A stretch of 64,000 nt of DNA from Selenomonas sp. AB3002. Lineage in GTDB: Bacteria > Bacillota > Negativicutes > Selenomonadales > Selenomonadaceae. Below the pieces are notes generated by a model, which saw nothing but the letters and a program-made list of their open reading frames with translations, had not been told where the DNA came from and made no database searches. The DNA lies in NCBI RefSeq assembly GCF_000702545.1, contig NZ_JNIO01000007.1, positions 124,001 to 188,000 of the forward strand, read 5' to 3'. Below are positions 45,004-52,990 of the stretch, in pieces (position 1 is the stretch's first letter; each line of letters starts with the position of its first letter). Made by a program: the position numbers and the translations under genes.

Positions 45004-45561
45004 TCAGATAATCTTTTCCCCGTGGTACTTTTCCCCCCCGATTTCCGGGTAGACACCGTACTCTATGGCCCATTCGCACTTGTACTTGATGGCCTGGGCG
45101 TGGATGGTTTCGATCCTGTCCTGGGTGCGGACTACCTTGCCCGGCACGCCCACCACCAGGGAGTTGGGGGGGATGATGTCGTTTTCCTTGACTACCGCCC
45201 CTGCAGCGATAATTGAGCCGCGGCCGATATGTGCTCCCGTAAGCACCGTGGCGCTCATGCCGATGAGCACATGGTCCTCGATGACGCAGCCGTGAATGTT
45301 GGCCCCGTGGCCCACCGTCACATAATCCCCGATGATGCAGGGCTTGTCATCAGCCACGTGCAGGCAGGTGAGGTCCTGCACATTGCTGCACTCACCGATT
45401 TCTATATAACAGACATCTCCCCGGGCCACCACCCCGGGCCAGAGGGAGGAGTATTTGCCTACACGGACATCACCGGAGAGGAAGACCTGGGGTGCGACGA
45501 AACATTCTTCGTGAAGCTGAGGGCGCTTGCCCTTGAATACATTGTCTTTCAGAGTGAACAT
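45004..45561 (-). CDS. Gamma-carbonic anhydrase family hexapeptide-repeat protein
   Basis: This 185-residue protein is a left-handed beta-helix of hexapeptide repeats ('VRVGKYSSLWPGVVARGDV', 'VTVGHGANIHGCVIEDHVLI'). His residues at the zinc positions of the gamma-class ('HVADD', 'VGHGANIHGC') are kept. Relatives (YrdA, PaaY, Cam-like) bind zinc; not all have anhydrase activity. It is a single gene. Confidence 0.9.
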   Translation of the reverse strand: MFTLKDNVFKGKRPQLHEECFVAPQVFLSGDVRVGKYSSLWPGVVARGDVCYIEIGECSNVQDLTCLHVADDKPCIIGDYVTVGHGANIHGCVIEDHVLIGMSATVLTGAHIGRGSIIAAGAVVKENDIIPPNSLVVGVPGKVVRTQDRIETIHAQAIKYKCEWAIEYGVYPEIGGEKYHGEKII

Positions 45562-45584
45562 AAAAGACCTCCTCTTTGTAATTG

Positions 45585-45612
45585 TTGACAGGAATATGCT
45601 TTATGCTATACT
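45585..45612 (+). promoter_or_regulatory. Promoter of small peptide mRNA
   Basis: TTGACA (45585-45590) and TATACT (45607-45612) are 16 bp apart, about 55 bases before the peptide ORF. Confidence 0.75.
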
Positions 45613-45667
45613 AAGGAAGGTGCTGTTTAGCGGTCAATATTTGCCCTCGGAACCGAGGTGCTCGCCT

Positions 45668-45730
45668 ATGAATGAGCTTATCCTAGTCTTGATTCTCATC
45701 CTGCTCATCATCGTAGAGATAAAAAAATAA
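45668..45730 (+). CDS. Small hydrophobic peptide, type I toxin-like (20 aa)
   Basis: The peptide reads MNELILVLILILLIIVEIKK, a single Leu/Ile-rich membrane helix with two C-terminal lysines. It nearly matches the peptide at 47140. The mRNA leader begins with GGTGCTGTTTAGCGGT, and the Shine-Dalgarno GAGG is buried in a perfect hairpin CCTCGGAACCGAGG. The stop codon enters a terminator hairpin shared with a convergent RNA. These are hallmarks of antisense-controlled toxins; toxicity itself is inferred. Confidence 0.6.
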   Translation: MNELILVLILILLIIVEIKK

Positions 45731-45813
45731 ACCGCTCCCAGTTTGCCGACCGAGCGGTTTATTAATGAAGAATTAATTACCTGTGAGGGCGACCGCTGGG
45801 CGGCACCTTCTCT
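45721..45813 (-). ncRNA. Candidate antitoxin RNA
   Basis: A minus-strand TATAAT at 45820-45825 (weak -35) points at the peptide gene. The RNA would start GAAGGTGCCGCCCAGCGGTC, almost the same as the 5' end of the opposing mRNA. It would end at the hairpin 45728-45761 (TAAACCGCTC with GAGCGGTTTA) followed by seven T on the minus strand. It overlaps the last codons of the peptide. Confidence 0.55.
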
Positions 45814-45824
45814 ATGTTCATTAT

Positions 45825-45863
45825 AACGCAATTGCCTAAATTTTTCCATAGGCAATTGCGTTT
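45825..45863. terminator. Terminator, stronger rightward
   Basis: A 14-bp stem (AACGCAATTGCCTA with its complement) is followed by TTTATTTT on the plus strand. It would end read-through transcripts of the small peptide and may also serve ddh. Confidence 0.75.
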
Positions 45864-45870
45864 ATTTTAT

Positions 45871-46869
45871 TTACAGCAGGTGCGCTCTCAGTTCCTCGCC
45901 ACTCTGCTGGCAGAGGAGGGCAGGGGCGATGTCAAGCACTGTGCGGCAGCCGGTTTCGCCTTTTTGAGCCAGGCGGTAGCAGGCGCGGGCGTAGGCTATG
46001 AGGACTGAGGTGGTGAACTCGGGGTTGGAGTCCAGCTGCAGGCGCAGTTCCATGATGTGGTTGTTCTCCTTCTCATGGCCCGTGGCACCAGTGCGGATGA
46101 CGAAGCCGCCGTGGGGGAGGCCCTTGTGGTTGGCGCTCAGTTCCTCCTGGCTGATGAAGTGCACGGTGGTGTCGTACTCGTCGAAGTAGTTGGGCATGGT
46201 CTTGATTTCTTTCTCAATCCTTGCCTTCTCCGTGTCGTTATCGAACTCGGGCTTCACTACCACATAGCACTCGCGGGTGTGCTTCTCACGGGTGGTGAGC
46301 TCGGGGTTCTTGCCGCTGCGGACAGCCTCCAGGGCGCTCTCCACAGGCACGGTGTACTGGCGGGCATCGGCTACGCCCTCTACCCGGCGGATGGCATCGC
46401 TGTGTCCCTGGGAAACGCCGCGTCCCCAGAAGGTGTAATCCTTGCCCTGAGGCAGGATGGCGTTGCCGTAGACACGTGCCAGGGAGAAGAGGCCCGGATC
46501 CCAGCCCACGGAGATGATGCCCAGATGGCCGCTCTCCTTGCCTGCCTTGTCCACGTTCTCAAAATGCTCGGGAATGCGGGCATGGGTGTCGAAGCTGTCG
46601 ATGACGTTGAAGTATTTGATGAACTCCGGGGTCTGCTTGGGCAGGTCCGTGGCGCTGCCGCCGCAGATGATGAGGACGTCAATCTTGTCCTGCCAGTCCT
46701 GGGCGTCCTTCACGTTCACTACAGGCACGCCGGCGGTGGCGATTTTCACGCTCTCAGGGTCACGACGGGTAAAGACAGCCACCAGTTCCAAATCGATGTT
46801 TGCCTCCACCGCGCACTCCACGCCGCGGCCCAGGTTGCCATAGCCCAGGATACCGATACGTATGCTCAT
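45871..46869 (-). CDS. ddh: meso-Diaminopimelate D-dehydrogenase
   Basis: This 332-residue NADPH-dependent enzyme has the Rossmann start 'IRIGILGYGNLGRGVECAV', followed by 'CGGSATDLPKQTPEF' and 'SVGWDPGLFSL', all typical of Ddh. It makes meso-diaminopimelate from tetrahydrodipicolinate in one step, for lysine and peptidoglycan. The ATG at 46869 has GGAAAGGGG upstream; the frame extends to 46896 without a better signal. It lies between two small toxin-like loci. Confidence 0.95.
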   Translation of the reverse strand: MSIRIGILGYGNLGRGVECAVEANIDLELVAVFTRRDPESVKIATAGVPVVNVKDAQDWQDKIDVLIICGGSATDLPKQTPEFIKYFNVIDSFDTHARIPEHFENVDKAGKESGHLGIISVGWDPGLFSLARVYGNAILPQGKDYTFWGRGVSQGHSDAIRRVEGVADARQYTVPVESALEAVRSGKNPELTTREKHTRECYVVVKPEFDNDTEKARIEKEIKTMPNYFDEYDTTVHFISQEELSANHKGLPHGGFVIRTGATGHEKENNHIMELRLQLDSNPEFTTSVLIAYARACYRLAQKGETGCRTVLDIAPALLCQQSGEELRAHLL

Positions 46870-46995
46870 AGATGTATTCCCCTTTCCAAGGTACATAGTT
46901 TACATATTTACGCTTAATAATATATCACGGATGGACTTTTGGGAAAAGGGCAGGAGGGCATTTTCCACAAGAAAAGCGCCACCCGCAAATATCAT

Positions 46996-47024
46996 TTGCT
47001 ATGGGAAGGCGCTTGCGTTATAAT
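46996..47024 (+). promoter_or_regulatory. Promoter of small peptide mRNA
   Basis: TTGCTA (46996-47001) and TATAAT (47019-47024) are 17 bp apart, giving a leader of about 110 bases before the peptide ORF. Confidence 0.7.
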
Positions 47025-47139
47025 CTCTTTTAGGTGTTATCCGATGACAGGCGGCGTCCTTGCGGAAAGGCGAAATACTGAATCTGGCCGGCACAAAGTG
47101 CGTGGTCGATTGGTCAGCTGGGAAGCGGGGTGAGCGGAG

Positions 47140-47202
47140 ATGGAGCAGCTTATCATAGTTTTAATATTACTCTGGCTGATTCGCATTGAAGCAAAAAAAT
47201 AA
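47140..47202 (+). CDS. Small hydrophobic peptide, type I toxin-like (20 aa)
   Basis: The peptide reads MEQLIIVLILLWLIRIEAKK. Length, position of acidic residues and the final two lysines match the peptide at 45668. GGAG precedes the ATG. The leader starts AGGTGTTATCCGATGACAGG, the counterpart of the opposing RNA's GGGTGCCACCCGACAACGG. The stop codon lies at the edge of a bidirectional terminator. Function is inferred from these shared features. Confidence 0.58.
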   Translation: MEQLIIVLILLWLIRIEAKK

Positions 47203-47287
47203 CCGCCCAGGCTCGAAACTGGCGGTTATTTTTCATGATATAACCAACTAAGCGAGGGCCAACCGTTGTCGGGTGGCACCCTTTATG
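47193..47287 (-). ncRNA. Candidate antitoxin RNA
   Basis: A good minus-strand promoter (47294-47321) gives an RNA starting near 47287. It ends after the hairpin 47201-47227 (AACCGCC with GGCGGTT), followed by seven T on the minus strand, and overlaps the peptide's last codons. No reading frame is present. Confidence 0.58.
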
Positions 47288-47293
47288 TCTACA

Positions 47294-47321
47294 AGTATAG
47301 CAAATTTTTCAAAAAAGTCAA
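47294..47321 (-). promoter_or_regulatory. Promoter of antisense RNA
   Basis: TTGACT (47316-47321) and TATACT (47294-47299) are 16 bp apart on the minus strand, pointing away from mnmG. Confidence 0.72.
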
Positions 47322-47346
47322 CCATAGAGCAACAAAGGAGTACCTT

Positions 47347-49233
47347 ATGTTTGTAGCCGGAAAATATGATGTGATTGTCATCGGAGCGGGACATGCAGGA
47401 GTGGAGGCGGCTCTGGCCGCTGCCCGTCTGGGCTGTCATACCCTCATGGCCACCCTGTCCATGGACAATATCGCCCTGATGCCCTGCAACCCCTCAATAG
47501 GCGGCCCTGCCAAGGGACATCTGGTACGGGAGTTGGATGCCCTGGGGGGCGAGATGGGCCTCAATGCCGATATTACTGCCATTCAGATACGCATGCTGAA
47601 CACGGGCAAGGGCCCTGCCGTCCATGCCCTGCGCGCCCAGGCGGACAAGAAGTATTACCAGTTCCACATGAAGGAAACCTGTGAGAATACGGAAAATCTG
47701 GAAGTCAAACAGCTGCTCATCACGGAGCTGCTGACGGAGGAGGAAACGAAAGCAGACGGTAGTAAGCGTCGCCGTGCCGTGGCGGTGCGCTCGGAAACGG
47801 GAGAGGTCTACGAGGCCAAAGCCATCGTGCTGGCCTCCGGCACCTATCTGAAAGGCCGCATCATCGTGGGAGAGCATACTTACGATGGCGGCCCCTCCGG
47901 CCAGCGGGCTGCCATGGAGCTGTCTGCCTCTTTGGAAGAAGCAGGCCTTTCCCTCATGCGCTTCAAGACCGGCACCCCTGCCCGGGTGGACGGGCGCACT
48001 TTGGATTTTGAGAAGATGCAGCTGCAGCCCGGGGACGAGGAGGCGCGGAACTTCTCTTTCATGTCCGACATTGAGACCCGGGACCAGCTGCCCTGCTATC
48101 TCACCTATACTAATGAAGAAACACACAAAATCCTGCGTGACAATATGCACCGGGCTCCTATGGCCAACGGCATTATCGAAGGGGTGGGCCCCCGCTACTG
48201 CCCTGCCATCGAGACGAAGCTCCTGCGCTTCCCGGACAAGGACAGGCATCAGCTCTTTTTGGAGCCGGAGGGACGCCACACCCAGGAATACTACGTGCAG
48301 GGCATGAGCACTTCCATGCCCATGGATGTGCAGCTGGCCTTCCTCAAAACCATTCCAGGCCTGGAGCATGCTAAGGTCATGCGGGCAGGCTACGCCATTG
48401 AGTATGACTGCCTTGATCCCCTGCAGCTGAAGCCCACCCTTGAGACCAAGCCCGTGAAGGCACTTTTCTCCGCCGGTCAGTCCAACGGAACCTCCGGCTA
48501 CGAGGAGGCCGCTGCCCAGGGCCTGATGGCAGGCATCAATGCCGCCTTGCAGGTAAAGGGAGAAAAGCCCCTGGTGCTGAAGCGTTCGGAGGCCTATATT
48601 GGCGTGCTGATTGACGATTTGGTGACGAAGGGGACCACCGAGCCATACCGCATGATGACCAGCCGGGCAGAGTACCGCCTCCTGCTCCGCCAGGACAACG
48701 CCGACCACAGGCTCACTCCCAAGGGGCGGGCCATCGGCCTGGTGACTGATGAGCGTTGGCAGCGGTATGAGAATAAGTACAAGCATATCGAGGAAGCCAT
48801 GGCTATCCTGGATAAAGCCATCCTCACTCCCAGCGTGGAGACCAACACCAAGCTCAGCGAACTCAGCCTGCCGGAAATCAACGCTACTCTAACGGCCCAC
48901 GAATACATGCGGCGGCCTGAGGTCAGCTATGAGGACATGCGCAGCCTGCTGCCAGAGCTGCCGGAACTCAGAAAAGAGGAGTACCAGCAGGTGGAAATCT
49001 CCATCCGCTACGAAGGCTACATCAGGAAGCAGCAGGAGCAGGTAGACCACATGGAGAAGCTGGAGAACCAGCTGATACCCGAAGATATCGTCTATGAAAA
49101 TCTCGAAAGCCTCCGCTCCGAGGCCAGGGAGAAACTGGCCAAGATACGTCCCCTGTCCCTGGGACAGGCCTCCAGGATCAGTGGCGTCAGCCCTGCAGAT
49201 ATCTCAGTGCTGGCTATATATTTGAAGAAGTGA
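47347..49233 (+). CDS. mnmG: tRNA uridine modification enzyme MnmG
   Basis: This 628-residue FAD enzyme has the dinucleotide motif '[19 protein letters not shown]', then '[20 protein letters not shown]', '[11 protein letters not shown]' and the C-terminal helical MnmE-binding region. Together with MnmE it modifies U34 of several tRNAs. The ATG at 47347 follows AAAGGAGTACC; a longer frame to 47266 overlaps the antisense promoter region and is not used. It is separated from mnmE by 20 kb, unlike the usual neighbourhood. Confidence 0.96.
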   Translation: MFVAGKYDVIVIGAGHAGVEAALAAARLGCHTLMATLSMDNIALMPCNPSIGGPAKGHLVRELDALGGEMGLNADITAIQIRMLNTGKGPAVHALRAQADKKYYQFHMKETCENTENLEVKQLLITELLTEEETKADGSKRRRAVAVRSETGEVYEAKAIVLASGTYLKGRIIVGEHTYDGGPSGQRAAMELSASLEEAGLSLMRFKTGTPARVDGRTLDFEKMQLQPGDEEARNFSFMSDIETRDQLPCYLTYTNEETHKILRDNMHRAPMANGIIEGVGPRYCPAIETKLLRFPDKDRHQLFLEPEGRHTQEYYVQGMSTSMPMDVQLAFLKTIPGLEHAKVMRAGYAIEYDCLDPLQLKPTLETKPVKALFSAGQSNGTSGYEEAAAQGLMAGINAALQVKGEKPLVLKRSEAYIGVLIDDLVTKGTTEPYRMMTSRAEYRLLLRQDNADHRLTPKGRAIGLVTDERWQRYENKYKHIEEAMAILDKAILTPSVETNTKLSELSLPEINATLTAHEYMRRPEVSYEDMRSLLPELPELRKEEYQQVEISIRYEGYIRKQQEQVDHMEKLENQLIPEDIVYENLESLRSEAREKLAKIRPLSLGQASRISGVSPADISVLAIYLKK

Positions 49234-49235
49234 TG

Positions 49236-49262
49236 AACCGGGCATTTTGCCCGGTTTTTTCT
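49236..49262 (+). terminator. Terminator of mnmG
   Basis: AACCGGGCA pairs with TGCCCGGTT on a TTT loop and is followed by six T. Confidence 0.9.
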
Positions 49263-49341
49263 ATGGACATCTGCGCTGAAAGTGATATACTAATTACAGA
49301 ACGAATGTACTAAAATTACGAAGCACTAAGGAGGTCAGAGA

Positions 49342-49983
49342 ATGAACAAGGAAATGCAGGAAGAAAATGAACTTATCAGGCGAGCTGCCTCCGCCAAGGA
49401 CCAGCTGGCCCTCAGCAAGCTCCTCATCAAGTACCATCCGCTGCTCATGGCTGCTGCCCATGACTGGCACTATCGGGAGCTGGGGGAAGAAGCCCAGGAA
49501 ATCTCCCAGCTTTACTTCATGGACGCCGTGAATACCTTTGATGATACCCGCGGGGTGCCCTTTGCCGCTTTCGTCAAAGCCAAGGTTTACGGCGGGCTGA
49601 ACACTTTCCTCAAGGCGGAGAAGCGCCGCCGGGAGCGGGAAATCCGTCCTGACTCCATGGGGGAGCAGGAAGGTGAGGAGGCTCCTGAAACCACTCCCTG
49701 GGACGCGGTCTTCCTGGCCTCTCGGGGCAATACACCCTCCGGCAGTGCGGAGATGAGCGGCCTGGGGGAACATATAGACAGCTACGAGCAGGCAGAGCTG
49801 AGGCAGGAAGTGGAAGAAGCCCTGCGGAATCTCAACCAGCGGGAGCGGGAGGTGGTGCGGGAAATCTACTTCCGGGAATGTCCCGCCTATGCTGCCGCCA
49901 GGAAGCTGCAGCTCTCTCCCAGCCGTATTTCCCGCATCAAGCAGAGCGCCCTGAAGAAGATGAGGACCTTCATGGCAAGATAG
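49342..49983 (+). CDS. RNA polymerase sigma-70 family factor
   Basis: This 213-residue protein has a region 2-like part ('LGEEAQEISQLYFMDAVNTF', 'TRGVPFAAFVKAKVYGGLNT') and a region 4 helix-turn-helix ('RECPAYAAARKLQLSPSRIS') joined by an acidic linker. It resembles Firmicute alternative sigma factors of the SigH/ComX/SigI size class, but I cannot assign it to one. No anti-sigma gene is beside it. AAGGAGGTCAG precedes the start. It is a single gene with its own terminator. Confidence 0.87.
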   Translation: MNKEMQEENELIRRAASAKDQLALSKLLIKYHPLLMAAAHDWHYRELGEEAQEISQLYFMDAVNTFDDTRGVPFAAFVKAKVYGGLNTFLKAEKRRREREIRPDSMGEQEGEEAPETTPWDAVFLASRGNTPSGSAEMSGLGEHIDSYEQAELRQEVEEALRNLNQREREVVREIYFRECPAYAAARKLQLSPSRISRIKQSALKKMRTFMAR

Positions 49984-49986
49984 AGA

Positions 49987-50019
49987 AAAGCCGGAGGATT
50001 GGGAGTCCTCCGGCTTTTA
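49987..50019 (+). terminator. Terminator of sigma factor gene
   Basis: AAAGCCGGAGGA pairs with TCCTCCGGCTTT across a short loop. Confidence 0.85.
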
Positions 50020-50087
50020 GAGAGAATTAGAGAATAGAGAATTAGGGATCTTAGGGAATCTATGTGCAATCCATAAAGGGGATTGAA

Positions 50088-50381
50088 TCAGGTGTTGTTC
50101 GCAATCACAGCCCCTGCTATGGCGCCCACGGCCACGCCGACGATGGCGGCAGTGTTCACATCACCCTGGGAGTGAGTGTTCCTGTTTTTGTGCTCATCGC
50201 GCTCCCGGTCATGTCTGTGGTTGTCATGCTTGTGGGAAAGTTCCTGGTAATGGGGAGCCTTGATGGTGTGGGATGCTGCCTCGGCAGATCCGGCTGAAAG
50301 GCCGGCCACGCTGAAGGTCATCAGACCAGTCAGGGCACAGGCTGTAATCTTGAGTTTCTGTGCGTTGAACATCTTCTTCAT
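50088..50381 (-). CDS. Secreted His-rich small protein with glycine-zipper tail
   Basis: This 97-residue protein has a signal peptide (residues 1-35, ending 'SAEAAS'), a middle segment with eight His among charged residues ('HKHDNHRHDRERDEHKNR'), and a C-terminal glycine-zipper helix 'AAIVGVAVGAIAGAVIANN'. It is likely a periplasmic or envelope protein; the His segment could bind metal ions. I recognise no family. GGAGATG precedes the start region. Confidence 0.75.
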   Translation of the reverse strand: MKKMFNAQKLKITACALTGLMTFSVAGLSAGSAEAASHTIKAPHYQELSHKHDNHRHDRERDEHKNRNTHSQGDVNTAAIVGVAVGAIAGAVIANNT

Positions 50382-50468
50382 CTCCTTTGCTTGATTACAT
50401 GGTTTATTATAGCAACGATTTATTAGAAGGTCTTTTGAGGGAGATTAGATTTCCGTTAAAGTTAGCTG

Positions 50469-50500
50469 AAAAAAAGAAGGACGCCGCCGGGCGTCCTTCT
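50469..50500 (-). terminator. Terminator of the 90-residue protein gene
   Basis: AGAAGGACGCC pairs with GGCGTCCTTCT and is followed by T-rich DNA on the minus strand. Confidence 0.85.
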
Positions 50501-50518
50501 CTATGTATGGATGATTGC

Positions 50519-50791
50519 TTACACCAGCGTGAATGCTTCGATGGTGCCGTAGGTGATGAGGTCCTTGATGCTGCTGGGGTCACCCTCCATGATGGCGGCG
50601 TTGACCTTGGCCAGGTTCTCCTCAGCAATCTGGATACGGCCTTCCTTCAGCTCCTCCTCAACTTTGGCAGCAAGTTCCTTGCGGGCCTTCTTGGTCTCGC
50701 CGTAGAAAGTGCTGTTGTAGAAGACGTTCATGCTGGTCTGGCTTTTTTCCTCATCGCAGTTGAAAAAAACATATACTTTCTTTTCCTTCAT
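50519..50791 (-). CDS. Conserved small protein of unknown function
   Basis: This 90-residue protein starts with a beta strand ('EKKVYVFFNCDEEKSQTSMN') followed by a long charged helix ('TKKARKELAAKVEEELKEGR'). The ATG at 50791 follows AAGGGGGATTA; the extension to 50836 has no ribosome site. I do not recognise the family. It stands alone with its own terminator, next to the flagellin gene. Confidence 0.75.
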   Translation of the reverse strand: MKEKKVYVFFNCDEEKSQTSMNVFYNSTFYGETKKARKELAAKVEEELKEGRIQIAEENLAKVNAAIMEGDPSSIKDLITYGTIEAFTLV

Positions 50792-50924
50792 GTCGTAATA
50801 ATCCCCCTTGAAGCAAAAAATATAAAAACTACGCATTATTATAGCATAATTTCGCGTAAATGTTTAATAATTTAATTTTACATAATATTAGCGTGTCTTT
50901 CTGTGTATTTTTTATATCGGGTAT

Positions 50925-50951
50925 TAAGGAAAGCACAGCTTATTTCGATAA
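50925..50951 (+). promoter_or_regulatory. Sigma-28 (FliA/SigD) type promoter of flagellin gene
   Basis: TAAG (50925-50928), a 15-base spacer, and TTCGATAA (50944-50951) fit the sigma-28 consensus TAAA-N15-GCCGATAA. It lies 40 bases before the flagellin start. Confidence 0.75.
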
Positions 50952-50992
50952 AAAGAGTAGGATAGTTTGACACACTAAGGACGGTGAATACA

Positions 50993-52939
50993 ATGGCAAT
51001 GGTAGTCAAGAACAATATGTCGGCGGTGAATACCCTGAACGTCCTTGACAAGAACTCAGACGCCCTGGCCAAAAGCCTGGCGAAGGTATCCTCAGGCATG
51101 AAAATCAACGGGGCGGCAGACGACGCCTCCGGGTATGCCATCTCAGAGCGCATGAGGGTGCAGGTGCGGAGCCTTGAGCAGGATGTGCAGAACGCCCAGA
51201 ATGCCAACAGCCTGCTGAGGGTGGCTGAGGGGGCGGTATCCTCTACGGTAGAGATTTTGAAGACCTTGAAGGAAAAGGCCATCAATGCTGCCAACGATAC
51301 CAACACGGATCTGGATCGCCAGACCATCCAGAAGGAAGTGGAGCAGTCCATCGACCAGATCAACGACAATGCCCTTGTGACCTACAACGGCAAGTATATG
51401 CTGGATGGCATGTCCACCATAGGCGGGGTTGGGTCGGCTTTGGAATCGGTGAAGGGTTTCATGGGAGCTCTGAATATGACCAGCAGCAGTGGCATGGCTG
51501 CGCTGGATGAAGCCGTAGCTGCTGCCAGCGGTGGGGTATTTGCCAATGCCCAAGCTCTTATTGACAGCTACATTAGCGACATGAGTTCAAACTCAGGTAC
51601 CAGCGCTGATCAGCAGAAGGCCTTCCTGAAGGAATACTGCGGCATTGATCTGGATAATGAAGACACAGGCGCCATCACAGGCAAGGATGCTGGCGGGGAC
51701 ACGGTTAAGACGGCAGCATCCGTGGTACCGGAGACTATACCAGCTAGCAGTTGGACTATGCCTACCAGCGGCAGCAGTACTTTCAAAGGGTTGACTATCA
51801 ACTGGAATACCAGCAGTCTGCAAGCGTTGACGGCTACTACTGGCACATATGGCACCATAGGCACTACAGTGGCTGATCAGGAAAAGGTTATTTCGGCTCT
51901 TAACAGTGAGTGGATGACAAGCTGCTTGAATTTGATTGCGGATTCATTTGATATGAGCTTTGAAGACAGCGGTGCCACCGTAAAGACAATAAATCTTAAT
52001 TTCATAAATGATGGCAGTGGTCCTAAAAAGGATGCTCTGGCGTGGGTAACTAATGGTAGCGTCGGGGGGGTCACTCGTTCGTTAGATTTGACTTTCAATA
52101 TGTATTACTACAGCAATTTGTCATCGACTGATAACAGTGGTTCAGATACTGTTACTCATCAGACTGAGTTGGATCGCACATTGGCGCATGAGCTTACTCA
52201 TGCTGTCATGGGAGCTAACATCAATAATTTCAGCAATCTGCCCGCCTATATAAAGGAGGGTGCTGCAGAACTGGTACACGGCATTGACGACCAGCGGGCT
52301 GCCAGTATCAAGCAGATGGCTGATACCAGCAATGCAGCTGCGATACGGAGTGCCCTTGAGACAGGGGATTCCACTGCCGGCAATGTTTCTATTGGCACGG
52401 CAGGAGGCGAGTCTGCTTATGCTCTGGGCTTTGTGCTCCTGCGCTATATGGCTCATCAGAGCACTATGGGCAGCGGTTCCACTTCTGGTTCTGGCGGTGA
52501 CACCTATACCTTCAATTACAGGCTCACGGACAAGGCCTTCAACTTCCAGGTGGGTACCAAGGCCAACCAGACTATCCGGGTGGGCTTTGCAGACATGCGG
52601 GCCAAGTCCCTGAAGCTGGAGAATGCCAAGCAAGAGCGGGTCAGCGTTGCTACCCGGGAAAAGGCTGTGGCTTCCCTGGCTACTTTCGACTATGCTTTGG
52701 CCAAGGCCCTCGATATGCAGACCACTATCGGTTCCATCCAGATGCGCCTGGAGCATACCATCAACAACCTGACGGTCTCCAGCGAGAACGTCCAGAGCTC
52801 CGAGTCCACTATCCGTGACGCGGACATGGCCAAGGAAATGACGGGGTACACGAAGAACAACGTGCTCATGCAGGCTGCTCAAAGCATGCTGGCCCAGGCC
52901 AACCAGTCCAGCAGCAGTGTGCTGTCCCTTTTGCAGTAA
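50993..52939 (+). CDS. Flagellin with inserted zinc metallopeptidase domain (flagellinolysin)
   Basis: This 648-residue protein has conserved flagellin ends: D0/D1 N-terminus ('VVKNNMSAVNTLNVLDKN', residues 1-160) and C-terminus ('TIRDADMAKEMTGYTKNNVL', about 545-648). Between them, the variable region contains a gluzincin peptidase with His399-Glu400-x-x-His403 in 'LAHELTHAVMGAN' and a third zinc ligand candidate, Glu422 or Glu426, in 'IKEGAAELVHG'. This layout is that of flagellinolysins, which turn the filament into a protease. The middle is more AT-rich than the ends, suggesting domain insertion. The ATG at 50993 follows AAGGACGGTG. Confidence 0.93.
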   Translation: MAMVVKNNMSAVNTLNVLDKNSDALAKSLAKVSSGMKINGAADDASGYAISERMRVQVRSLEQDVQNAQNANSLLRVAEGAVSSTVEILKTLKEKAINAANDTNTDLDRQTIQKEVEQSIDQINDNALVTYNGKYMLDGMSTIGGVGSALESVKGFMGALNMTSSSGMAALDEAVAAASGGVFANAQALIDSYISDMSSNSGTSADQQKAFLKEYCGIDLDNEDTGAITGKDAGGDTVKTAASVVPETIPASSWTMPTSGSSTFKGLTINWNTSSLQALTATTGTYGTIGTTVADQEKVISALNSEWMTSCLNLIADSFDMSFEDSGATVKTINLNFINDGSGPKKDALAWVTNGSVGGVTRSLDLTFNMYYYSNLSSTDNSGSDTVTHQTELDRTLAHELTHAVMGANINNFSNLPAYIKEGAAELVHGIDDQRAASIKQMADTSNAAAIRSALETGDSTAGNVSIGTAGGESAYALGFVLLRYMAHQSTMGSGSTSGSGGDTYTFNYRLTDKAFNFQVGTKANQTIRVGFADMRAKSLKLENAKQERVSVATREKAVASLATFDYALAKALDMQTTIGSIQMRLEHTINNLTVSSENVQSSESTIRDADMAKEMTGYTKNNVLMQAAQSMLAQANQSSSSVLSLLQ

Positions 52940-52950
52940 GATATCCCATA

Positions 52951-52979
52951 GAAAAAAGCACCCAGCCGGGTGCTTTTTT
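52951..52979. terminator. Bidirectional terminator after flagellin gene
   Basis: AAAAAAGCACCC pairs with GGGTGCTTTTTT. It is shared with the convergent permease-kinase genes. Confidence 0.9.
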
Positions 52980-52990
52980 CGTGCCTGGGA

